Of a stretch of DNA of 26,580 nt, positions 23,701 through 26,580 are shown in pieces. Every line of letters begins with the position of its first letter. Position 1 is the first letter of the stretch. Both the position numbers and the translations under genes were made by a program. Source of the stretch: Ophiothrix spiculata (Eukaryota; Echinodermata; Ophiuroidea; Amphilepidida; Ophiotrichidae); the NCBI GenBank assembly GCA_000969725.1, contig JXSR01S003703.1, one strand, 5' to 3'. The notes under the pieces were generated by a model. The model had not been told where the DNA came from. It saw only the letters and a list, made by a program, of their open reading frames with translations, and ran no database searches.

Positions 23701-26580
23701 CACAAAGCACAAAAAATATTAAATTGGTGGCACCATTTTGGTGGAAATTTTGGAAAAAAAAGAGACTCATAAAAGCGAATTGATGGCTCACTATATATCT
23801 TGGCAAAGTTGGTGGCAGGAATATGATGCAAATTTTTCTTTGTATTGATCTTTTGCAAAATATCTTTAGTAATGAAACACAGAGCTATGCTTGTGTAGCT
23901 TATTTTTGCTTTGTTGCTGCATGACATTTATTTTTTGAGAAATGACGGTGTCTCTTCTTGTTGTCGTAGAGTAGAGCCAAAGCTAAATGTTGCTGAGATT
24001 ATCAATATTGACACAACTTTGTTGCACAACAGGATTTTTTAAGTTGAAATGATTTTGACTTTCAAAGCAACATGAAGCAACAAAACTGAAAGCTACAAAA
24101 GTGTTAATCAAAACAGTGACTGAACTACAAAGCTGCAAAACTACAATAAGTATGAAAACAGCAGCAGTCTCAGGTTTGGTTCAATTTGTGTTTTACATGT
24201 ACCAATGAGTTGACAGAAAGATATGCCATATTTATTTTGATATTTATTGACAGAGGCTGTCAAGAAAGCTGCTAAGAAGAGAGAGAATGAGAGTGGAAAC
24301 AAGAACCGAAACTTTAAAGATGTTATTGCATTGAAGGAAAACACACCTCTCAAAGAAAGCACTGGTAAACTTGACAAAGGTAAAGCTGGTTCACCTGATG
24401 ACAAAAATGAACGCCATCCTCAAAAGGAAACTACATCAAAGAGAGGTAAAACTAAAACAGCTAAGAAAGAACAAGTACAAAATACTGAGGATAAGAAAGA
24501 AATCGGTAGTGCTAGAAGATCTGGAAAATTCAAGTTGTATTCCACCAACAATGACATGCTGCTGCCGGATAGTCAAGAGAGTGGTAAACGGAGGTCTAAA
24601 CGTATCCAAAATTCACAGGAAGAGAAAGAAAAGGAGGGAGAAGCTGCATCAGTTGAAGTAACGGATGTCAAGGAAGACGAAAAGAAATCTCAAAAGTCAA
24701 CCATAAATGGAAGGAATAAAATTCAGAAGACAGATTCAACGCCAGATTCAAGTCAAGAAGGTGCGTATTTTTCAGATTCTCGCTCACTAAAGATGTATGA
24801 TGGCCAGAATTGGAAAATGTAAAATACCCGGAGGAAAGAAACATTGTTCAATTGACATAACCTAGCTGACCCAAGTAAAAGCCATAATACAACTGTATTT
24901 TGTTTCTACGTTTCAGAAAGAAAATAATACCTTTTACATTCTAAAAATTCATTCAAAACATACAGTTATGTGCTTTTCTTGGTTCCTGTTTCATTCAATA
25001 CTGTGTCAATATCTACCAAACATTTTAGAATTATTTTTTTTAAACCCGACCAAATTTTTGGCCCCATGTTATGCCAGTTAAAAGATTTTTAAAACCTTAT
25101 TAATGTGTTGATATGTAATTATTATTCAATGATGTGGGTGTGGTGGTGTTGGCCTGGGGGCAGGCAAGTATAATGTTGTAAGCAGGGCATGATCACCAAG
25201 AATAAATTGAATTATAGTCTTGATTTTTTTGATTCAAGCTTTGCAAACACAACTTGGATTTGGCATCATATAAATGAATTGCTCACATTCCGCTAATGCC
25301 AATAGTTAAATTCTAATAACGATTTATTTTTAACAATTGAAGGGTGGATCTTTTTAACCATTGAAGGGTGGATCAGTTGACATCATTAAGGGTATCAAAA
25401 CAGTCATTTTCAAGAAATAGGTACTTTTTCAAACCCTAGTGGGAAAACTGTATTGATAAAATCACCATTTATGGTGTGAATGGGGAAAAGGGTATATTTT
25501 GGCTTCAGAAAAATCACCCTTCTGGGGGTGTTTTGAAAAACTGGTCACGCCTGATTACAACATTTTACTTGACTGCCCCGCAGCCCAAAGTGTAAGTGTC
25601 CAGTTGACAATAATTATTACCATTATGCAAAGAAATTACACAATTTTTGATTATAACACAAAAAATATTCCAGTCATTTGATTAGGCGAAACTTAAACAG
25701 CTTAAAAAATTTATCTTGCATCTGGTCCAAAAGTTTCCATAAAATATTCATAATGATCCACGGCAGCTTTTTATGGGAAATTTGGGACCAGATCTGTCAA
25801 ATTCTTACTATGTAAGAATGCATTACTTGCAAATTACTTTTAATATTGTGACAAAATTTGTTTGTGTTACAGGACCTATAATACAAATATTTCTTGCTCT
25901 CCTCTGTGACTGGGGACATTAAGCCTTACTTTATGCCATCTTACTTCAGTGTCAAACCATGTCTCCAGTCACCTTGGGGGGATAGTCTGCACCATTGCTC
26001 TCCAGGAGCAGTAAATATATGCATACTTTGTAGTTTACGTTGTTTATTGATATATGGAAGTCTGGTACTTCAAAAGATGGGCTTGTATTGGTCTTTGTAT
26101 TTGGGTATGCTGTATAAATCACAGATAGTTCATATTGTATGTTTAGACTCAGCTGTCTTTCAAAAAATGTTAGTGAGATCACAAAGAAAAGAACCCGGAC
26201 AATTAAGCACATAGCAGCATCTTTGCAACCGTGTTTGTATATGTTTCTCAACAGACTCTGTAATTCCAAGTTCTGTACCAGCAACACAACATGGACACAA
26301 TGTGCAACAATATATACCTTCAATGCCTGAAGATGCATTCACCTTGGAAAACAGGTAATTGTAAAATAGAAATAGGTTGAAATGTTTGCGGAAATTAATA
26401 AGTTTAATAATTGTTTTTACTATTCGTGACGAATAGACTTCTAGGTAAATCTAGCTCTCCAGTTTATCCTACAGACATTCCACTGAACGAACTTCCCGAA
26501 CAGTTTTGTGAATATTTCTCTTCTAAGATCAGTGACTTAAGAGAGAAACTTGATTCTCGGCACTCTCAACCACCATTGTT
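5671..26580 (+). CDS. SYCP2: SYCP2-like synaptonemal complex axial/lateral element protein, 5' half of gene (15 coding exons)
   Basis: The product is predicted to be a structural protein of meiotic chromosome axes. In vertebrates SYCP2 forms the axial/lateral element with SYCP3 and connects to HORMA-domain proteins. Exons are 5671-5718, 6664-6816, 7392-7518, 8485-8591, 9705-9815, 12407-12495, 13122-13299, 14153-14205, 15300-15456, 20161-20394, 20806-20931, 21739-21889, 23258-23533, 24254-24760 and 26255-26354. All introns are GT-AG and all phases agree, giving about 805 stop-free codons. Residues 17-288 match the ARM-like domain and 289-419 the Spt16-middle-like domain of the family. Signature strings shared with vertebrate SYCP2, from memory, include MPVR at the start, DYSAEGKR, GDFEMQV, KRQ, FPC-AFL, EFW-DFN and PDSQ. 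Residues 420-805 are a low-complexity linker. Vertebrate SYCP2 is about 1,500 residues, so the C-terminal coiled-coil half lies beyond the window. SYCP2L is the alternative paralogue name; an invertebrate is likely to have one ancestral gene. No TATA box or CpG-rich promoter was identified. Confidence 0.85.
5856..5914. repeat. Short tandem repeat, about 22-bp unit, three copies
   Basis: The unit aagactatttacaggtttt is repeated twice, followed by a shortened third copy (aagacttacaggttttc). It lies in intron 1. The rest of intron 1 (5915-6663) holds nothing I recognise. Confidence 0.8.
6664..6816 (+). CDS. SYCP2: SYCP2-like exon 2
   Basis: Codes residues 17-67, from LQLESVVLSNAKGQN to ITSIQK, the first helices of the ARM-like domain. 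The acceptor is ttgttgtag|TTGCAG and the donor is AAG|gtatgg. A second AG lies 6 bp further in (ttgcag|CTTGAG, exon start 6670) and would remove two residues in frame. The open frame continuing past 6816 to 6963 is intron read-through. Intron 2 is phase 0. Confidence 0.85.
7392..7518 (+). CDS. SYCP2: SYCP2-like exon 3
   Basis: Codes residues 68-109 and the first base of 110, starting ELQCMHFQEVMVMVSAV and including FPAGLPILLSCGLVEII. This corresponds to the family segment with alternating hydrophobic helices and a G-L-x-x-M/L-x-x-x-G-L pattern. The acceptor is tttgatag|GAA and the donor is ATTG|gtaagt. The intron is phase 1. The true frame differs from the 66-codon open frame starting at 7322, which is a shadow. 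Confidence 0.85.
7606..7690 (-). mobile_element. Probable tRNA-derived SINE fragment
   Basis: On the minus strand the sequence reads aatcagtaggttcctggtt and then TTTGAACCCCGGC, which resembles the T-arm/B box of a tRNA-derived SINE head (ggtttgaacccc). The A box region is degenerate. Only the head is recognisable. It lies in intron 3. Confidence 0.4.
8163..8351. mobile_element. hAT-type MITE with 8-bp target-site duplication
   Basis: The 189-bp element starts CACGGGTTCTCAACTTG and ends so that its reverse complement reads CAGGGATTCTCAACTAGTG. It is flanked on both sides by GTTTAACC (8155-8162 and 8352-8359), a perfect 8-bp TSD as expected for hAT transposons. The interior has repeated gcgcca(a/c) words and no open frame. 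It lies in intron 3. Confidence 0.85.
8485..8591 (+). CDS. SYCP2: SYCP2-like exon 4
   Basis: Completes valine 110 across the junction and codes to residue 145 (YAFQVAQTHISKCSQ ... METILETVN). It is amphipathic and helical in character, within the ARM-like domain. The acceptor is ccctgatgcag|TGTAC and the donor is AAT|gtaagt. Intron 4 (8592-9704) is phase 0. Confidence 0.85.
9098..9230 (+). mobile_element. tRNA-derived SINE
   Basis: A tRNA-like head gggagcgtggccaagcgg has an A box (TGGCCAAGCGG, 9106-9116) and a B box (GGATCGAGCTT, 9154-9164). The 3' acceptor-stem-like strand gctcc pairs with the 5' ggagc. It is followed by ccttgagcaagaaacttta and a second ctgctccgtgg. This layout is a SINE, not a working tRNA gene: the anticodon arm does not fold cleanly and there is a body. 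Intron 4. Confidence 0.75.
9241..9386. repeat. Tandem duplication of a 74-bp unit
   Basis: Unit 1 (9241-9314) and unit 2 (9315-9386) share gttgatccacttttgca, tttgactccagaa and aagtatctgatccagatcca. They differ by a few substitutions and small indels. It directly follows the SINE. The remainder of intron 4 up to 9704 shows no other feature. Confidence 0.85.
9705..9815 (+). CDS. SYCP2: SYCP2-like exon 5
   Basis: Codes residues 146-182, DISDYSAEGKRLTVV through IVDDRKIFKLRME. The D-S-x-E-G-K and V-D-D-R/S-R phrases match vertebrate SYCP2 (VSDEGKKQVV, VIDSR) as I remember it. The acceptor is ttcttgtacag|GAC and the donor is GAG|gtaaaa. The surrounding 113-codon open frame (9570-9911) overstates the exon at both ends. 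Intron 5 (9816-12406) is phase 0 and holds nested repeats. Confidence 0.9.
10078..10875. mobile_element. Large non-autonomous TIR element with about 115-bp inverted repeats
   Basis: The left arm (10078-10193) starts gccgcgttcagacggt and the right arm (10758-10875), reverse-complemented, starts gcagcgttcagatggt. Both continue through cttaagttgcttatgaccgg, acttgtgtcggtaatact and acgaaatgctgttttat. A second, partial copy of the left terminus in direct orientation lies at 10262-10327, followed by its own short inverted pair (gcgtcggacataa against ttatatccgacgc), so the element is composite or nested. TTGA occurs just outside both ends (10073-10076, 10876-10879) and may be the TSD. No transposase frame. 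Intron 5. Confidence 0.75.
11105..11264. mobile_element. 160-bp MITE with 6-bp target-site duplication
   Basis: The termini are CAGGCATGATAAT and, reverse-complemented, CAGGCATGAGAAT. The element is flanked by perfect TGAATA on both sides (11099-11104 and 11265-11270). The interior is rich in ttcagata words. The element at 14528-14676 has the same style (CAGG ends, internal ttcagat words, 6-bp TSD), suggesting one family. Confidence 0.8.
11829..12139. mobile_element. 311-bp MITE with TTAA target-site duplication
   Basis: The left end AGGAGCATGGTCCAATT and the reverse-complemented right end AGGAGCTTGGTCCAATT match at 16 of 17 positions. TTAA lies directly outside both ends (11825-11828 and 12140-12143), the hallmark of piggyBac-type insertion. 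No transposase frame is present; the 85-codon frame at 12064-12321 crosses the right end and is not a gene. Intron 5. Confidence 0.8.
12407..12495 (+). CDS. SYCP2: SYCP2-like exon 6
   Basis: Codes residues 183-211, AQRSLNLLLENCPGN to NNVVKKL, plus two bases of 212. The acceptor follows a T9 tract (ctttttttttcag|GCC). The donor is CTGAT|gtaagc and the intron is phase 2. Part of the ARM-like domain. Confidence 0.87.
13122..13299 (+). CDS. SYCP2: SYCP2-like exon 7
   Basis: Completes Met212 across the junction and codes to residue 271: HKMAEMLPSYGDFEMQVACT ... TKSKRQIFAAEWF ... RDLNFET. This is one of the best conserved blocks of the family (GDYELQV, EKQRQELA-WF, F-x-T in vertebrates, from memory). 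The acceptor is ttctgttatcag|GCA and the donor is ACA|gtaagt. Intron 7 is phase 0. Confidence 0.92.
13438..13810. mobile_element. Possible TIR element with CTATAG ends
   Basis: The left end CTATAGCCGAAAGCGGAC and the reverse-complemented right end CTATAGGCAAGCGCGGAC are similar, and TGT flanks both sides. The interior contains no recognised protein. The arms are short and imperfect, so this is tentative. Intron 7. Confidence 0.45.
14153..14205 (+). CDS. SYCP2: SYCP2-like exon 8 (53 bp)
   Basis: A small exon coding residues 272-288, DSRKFLNFLNQTCGKEM, plus two bases of 289. It matches the family segment D-x-R-x-F-L-N-x-x-N that ends the ARM-like domain. The acceptor is tttacattttag|GAT and the donor is ATGAG|gtaagg. 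The intron is phase 2. Gene finders without homology support could easily miss it. Confidence 0.85.
14253..14275. repeat. (ATT)n microsatellite
   Basis: About six ATT units following ttgaattgaa, early in intron 8. It may be the tail of an otherwise unrecognised SINE or LINE. Confidence 0.7.
14528..14676. mobile_element. 149-bp MITE with 6-bp target-site duplication
   Basis: The termini are CAGGGGTGTGAG and, reverse-complemented, CAGGGCTGTGAG. It is flanked by perfect AAGAAT at 14522-14527 and 14677-14682. The interior is dominated by ttcagatt words on both arms. It shares style with 11105-11264. The 6-bp TSD is not the 8 bp usual for hAT elements. Intron 8. Confidence 0.8.
15300..15456 (+). 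CDS. SYCP2: SYCP2-like exon 9
   Basis: Completes Ser289 and codes to residue 341: VFSFPCQEAFLGNYKL, then PEFWVDFNTASQSITLYVA and an acidic stretch SDGDDDE. The VF(S/T)FPC and E-F-W-x-D-F-N strings are diagnostic of SYCP2/SYCP2L and begin the Spt16-middle-like domain. The acceptor is cattgatgacag|TGTG and the donor is GAG|gtatga. Intron 9 is phase 0 and 4.7 kb long. Confidence 0.93.
15651..15682. repeat. Perfect 12-bp stem hairpin in intron 9
   Basis: TTGCTCTCCTAA (15651-15662) is the exact reverse complement of 15671-15682, with an 8-nt loop. A partial third copy, ttgctctcct, lies at 15693. Around it, cagggtttcattttt (15512) and the reverse complement of aaaaatgaaggcctg (near 15722) form a weak outer inverted repeat, so the whole 15.5-15.7 kb piece may be a decayed MITE, but no TSD is visible. 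Confidence 0.55.
15857..15932. repeat. Direct repeat, 45-bp period, two copies
   Basis: aaaattggacctacagagga occurs at 15858 and 15903, each followed by tg-taagtccttg or tggttagtccttgg. It sits between the inverted acaagac motifs and the retroelement tail. Confidence 0.8.
16112..16724 (-). mobile_element. L2/CR1-like non-LTR retrotransposon, 5'-truncated 3' end
   Basis: On the minus strand, 16723-16286 encodes an intact C-terminal piece of a non-LTR reverse transcriptase ORF: LQKLQRLQNASARLV, then RRDHITPVLQDLHWLPI, KRIEYKILLLVFK, YTPARTLRSSSQ, YGQRSFAVSGPKLWNNLPS and FKRTLKTILF. These phrases are typical of the L2/CR1/Crack group. The stop is followed by about 150 bp of 3' UTR with an inverted pair (TGAGCGCT against AGCGCTCA, 16145-16175) and an (ATT)n tail at 16115-16132. 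The frame is open only from 16723, so the copy is 5'-truncated, as is usual. The catalytic part of the RT is absent, so it cannot mobilise itself. Confidence 0.85.
17133..17762. mobile_element. 630-bp element with about 165-175 bp inverted repeats
   Basis: The left arm (17133-17297) and right arm (17588-17762) are imperfect reverse complements over their whole length. Shared phrases include tagtc(t/c)ggca, ctgatatagtttttt, gaatatgatcc, gtggtactc, cttggg and atggccgccaaagtgccaaa. The loop (about 17298-17587) contains C13 followed by A12 (17381-17405). No TSD or coding frame was identified. The superfamily is unknown. Intron 9. Confidence 0.75.
17763..19201. other. Middle of intron 9, no clear feature
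   Basis: AT-rich intronic sequence. Around 18530-18580 a single copy of the 95-bp intron-5 repeat is recognisable (tttttgtcattttggttcac, then tttgtgtcaaat). No exon with suitable phase and homology was found, and the flanking exons 9 and 10 join without a gap in the family alignment. Confidence 0.5.
19202..20063. mobile_element. Palindrome-rich non-autonomous element, atcatcgatga motifs
   Basis: Many copies of atcatcgatga or its close variants occur at both ends (19220-19330 and 20005-20035), along with tagtcaacga. The left end gtgttcatacga and the right end, reverse-complemented (cttgttcagacga), resemble each other. CTTGTGGTTTAT at 19928-19939 is the exact reverse complement of 19991-20002. 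The gttcagacgg motif also ends the element at 10078-10875. No protein frame. The exact boundaries are uncertain. Intron 9. Confidence 0.55.
20161..20394 (+). CDS. SYCP2: SYCP2-like exon 10
   Basis: Codes residues 342-419 (EAGMWETVTLRSDLM ... VAMISFASSIDITTALA ... EKFEAPQ). The W-E-x-V-T phrase and the following beta-rich pattern align with the second half of the Spt16-middle-like domain. The acceptor follows a long T tract (tttttttttttcacag|GAG) and the donor is CAG|gtaata. Both flanking introns are phase 0. Confidence 0.88.
20806..20931 (+). CDS. SYCP2: SYCP2-like exon 11
   Basis: Codes residues 420-461, starting MQKKTSVCNVNVRVNRND. It ends the globular region or begins the linker. The acceptor is gaatatttcag|ATG and the donor is AAG|gtaagc. 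Phase 0 on both sides and 126 bp, so it could be skipped without changing frame. The similarity to vertebrates is weak here; support comes from splice signals and phase. Confidence 0.75.
21157..21620 (-). pseudogene. Decayed Penelope-like element, GIY-YIG endonuclease region
   Basis: On the minus strand three frames in succession give a Penelope-type C-terminus. 21620-21519: IYTVPCNNFSLTYIRETGKK then LKKRIEEHQSDVNK and a stop. 21453-21322: ICPNHIVDHNHITDWYNTS, then GRESDNYKRWIKEAIAIFK and a stop. 21318-21157: NIMNRNEIYLSHTFDDLL. The IYxVPC and YIRET strings correspond to the GIY and YIG-type motifs of the nuclease fused to Penelope-like reverse transcriptases; the usual G of YIGET is R. At least two frameshifts and internal stops show it is dead. 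The RT domain is not seen. Intron 11. Confidence 0.75.
21739..21889 (+). CDS. SYCP2: SYCP2-like exon 12
   Basis: Codes residues 462-511 plus one base: a Ser-rich linker (NSDSQGSVMSNRPKVSVPIL, then SSPSVTSSRSGYASSGYKSS). The acceptor is attgacag|GCC and the donor is AGTG|gtaaga. The intron is phase 1. Vertebrate SYCP2 has a short HORMA-binding closure motif just after the globular region; this exon or exon 11 would be the place to look, but I cannot identify the motif by eye. Confidence 0.75.
21950..22275. other. GC-rich patch with a strong hairpin
   Basis: This part of intron 12 is clearly more GC-rich than its surroundings. It includes TGCGCCGTGA and its exact reverse complement TCACGGCGCA, separated by 6 nt (about 22110-22135). 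aaaatggcgac and aagatggcggc also occur; the latter matches the YY1 consensus. It may be a fragment of a mobile element or a regulatory patch; neither is shown. Confidence 0.4.
22441..22520 (-). mobile_element. Non-LTR element or SINE 3' tail (hairpin plus ATT repeats)
   Basis: On the minus strand the sequence runs through a perfect 10-bp hairpin (AAAGCGCATA at 22477-22486 and TATGCGCTTT at 22499-22508) into tttataaattgaatt and an (ATT)n tail (22449-22467). This has the same architecture as the 3' end of the L2/CR1-like element at 16112. Sequence further 5' (22520-22760) shows no coding frame, so it may be a truncated LINE or a SINE that borrows the LINE tail. Intron 12. Confidence 0.6.
22761..23257. 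other. Rest of intron 12, nothing recognised
   Basis: AT-rich sequence without repeats, frames or motifs that I recognise, apart from the polypyrimidine tract preceding exon 13. Confidence 0.5.
23258..23533 (+). CDS. SYCP2: SYCP2-like exon 13
   Basis: Completes Ala512 and codes to 603: basic, Pro/Ser/Thr-rich (HHPKTPTRPNTSGTKKVKTP, PKPPRKVSMSSTS, GTPKLKKD), ending PSQ. Likely disordered. The acceptor follows a strong pyrimidine tract (tttttccccctgtttttcaaag|CTA) and the donor is CAAG|gttagt. Both introns are phase 1, so the exon is a 276-bp in-frame cassette. Confidence 0.78.
24254..24760 (+). CDS. SYCP2: SYCP2-like exon 14
   Basis: Completes Glu604 and codes to 772. It is highly charged and Lys-rich (EAVKKAAKKREN, KRGKTKTAKKEQ), then carries LLPDSQESGKRRSKRIQNSQ at about 706-725. 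PDSQ is also found in the linker of vertebrate SYCP2 (VIPDSQ, from memory). SQ dipeptides occur at about 710, 724, 749 and 770. GKRRSKR is a plausible nuclear localisation signal. The acceptor is atttattgacag|AGG and the donor is GAAG|gtgcgt. Phase 1 on both sides (507 bp). Reading on past 24760 gives a 191-codon open frame ending at 24822, whose last 20 codons are intronic. Confidence 0.82.
24761..26254. other. Intron 14, with two small repeats
   Basis: Mostly unremarkable. A 24-bp direct repeat, (aacaattgaagggtggatc and aaccattgaagggtggatc) lies at about 25334-25378. A short hairpin has arms at 25720-25744 and 25769-25793 matching at 22 of 25 positions (ATCTGGTCC...CATAAAA) with a 24-nt loop. 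No further exon was supported. Confidence 0.55.
26255..26354 (+). CDS. SYCP2: SYCP2-like exon 15 (last in window)
   Basis: Completes Asp773 and codes to 805 plus two bases: DSVIPSSVPATQHGHNVQQY then MPEDAFTLENR. The acceptor is gtttctcaacag|ACT and the donor is AACAG|gtaatt. The intron is phase 2. It is supported by frame continuity and splice sites rather than by recognised homology. Further exons must lie beyond 26580. Confidence 0.65.
26411..26580 (+). mobile_element. Non-LTR retrotransposon fragment, continuing off the window
   Basis: An open frame of 56 codons runs to the window edge and contains TNRLLGKSSSPVYPTDIPLN, then ELPEQFCEYFSSKISDLREK. This resembles the linker between the endonuclease and reverse transcriptase domains of L2/CR1-type ORF2 proteins, where an N-(K/R)-LL-x-(K/R), (E/D)-L-x-x-x-F-x-x-(F/Y)-F-x-x-K-I-x-x-(I/L)-R pattern is common. 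It starts 57 bp after exon 15, inside intron 15, in the same orientation as the gene. Whether the RT domain follows cannot be seen. Confidence 0.6.

Noticed and set aside
24371-24661. 96-codon Lys-rich frame
   Set aside because: It is an alternate frame of SYCP2-like exon 14. The exon frame has the matching splice phases and the PDSQ motif.
25873-25922. Possible exon after gtgttacag at 25872
   Set aside because: In the phase required by exon 14 it reads GPIIQIFLALLCDWGH and then a stop, with no donor before the stop. It was left out of the gene model.
25952-26338. 128-codon open frame on the minus strand
   Set aside because: It overlaps SYCP2-like exon 15 antisense and shows no recognisable domain. 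It is a shadow of AT-rich sequence.
1-26580. CRISPR array, bacterial operon or viral genome
   Set aside because: There are no regularly spaced repeats with unique spacers, no operon-like coding density, and no viral structural or replication genes. Splice structure and repeat types indicate an animal nuclear genome.

Overview
This is eukaryotic nuclear DNA: AT-rich, with small coding exons separated by GT-AG introns and a dense load of transposable-element debris. The element mix (several MITE families, tRNA-derived SINEs, L2/CR1-like non-LTR elements and a Penelope-like element), together with a recognisable meiotic gene clearly related to the vertebrate version, suggests an invertebrate metazoan. 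A marine deuterostome such as an echinoderm or hemichordate is most likely, but the species cannot be fixed from the sequence.

One protein-coding gene is supported. It lies on the + strand from the ATG at 5671 to beyond the right edge and encodes the N-terminal half of a synaptonemal complex protein 2 (SYCP2)-like axial/lateral element protein. I assembled 15 coding exons by hand. All junctions are GT-AG and phases agree across every junction, giving about 805 codons without a stop. Exons 1-8 encode the ARM-like helical domain, exons 8-10 the Spt16-middle-like domain, and exons 11-15 a low-complexity, basic, serine-rich linker with a PDSQ motif and an SQ/TQ cluster. The C-terminal coiled-coil half would lie outside the window.

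Region by region: 1-5.3 kb (upstream) has no gene. It holds a small direct duplication (832-1276) with a MITE in one copy, and a 1.2-kb tandem duplication (1529-4723) whose second copy carries two insertions, a 511-bp TIR element and a 241-bp foldback element. A tRNA-derived SINE (5336-5565) sits just before the first coding exon. Introns 1-4 hold small repeats, a SINE fragment, a hAT-type MITE with 8-bp target-site duplications (TSDs) and another SINE. Intron 5 holds a large TIR element (10078-10875) and a diverged array of about 95-bp repeats interrupted by two MITEs with clear TSDs (TGAATA and TTAA). Introns 7-8 hold further MITEs. The 4.7-kb intron 9 holds an L2/CR1-like retroelement 3' end, a 630-bp inverted-repeat element and a palindrome-rich element. 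Intron 11 holds a decayed Penelope-like GIY-YIG region. Intron 12 holds a GC-rich patch and a non-LTR 3' tail. The window ends inside another non-LTR element in intron 15.

I found no prokaryotic-style system, CRISPR array, rRNA, or free-standing tRNA gene. The most informative results are the assembled SYCP2-like gene model with its SQ/TQ cluster, and several non-autonomous elements whose boundaries can be fixed from TSDs or paralogous empty sites.
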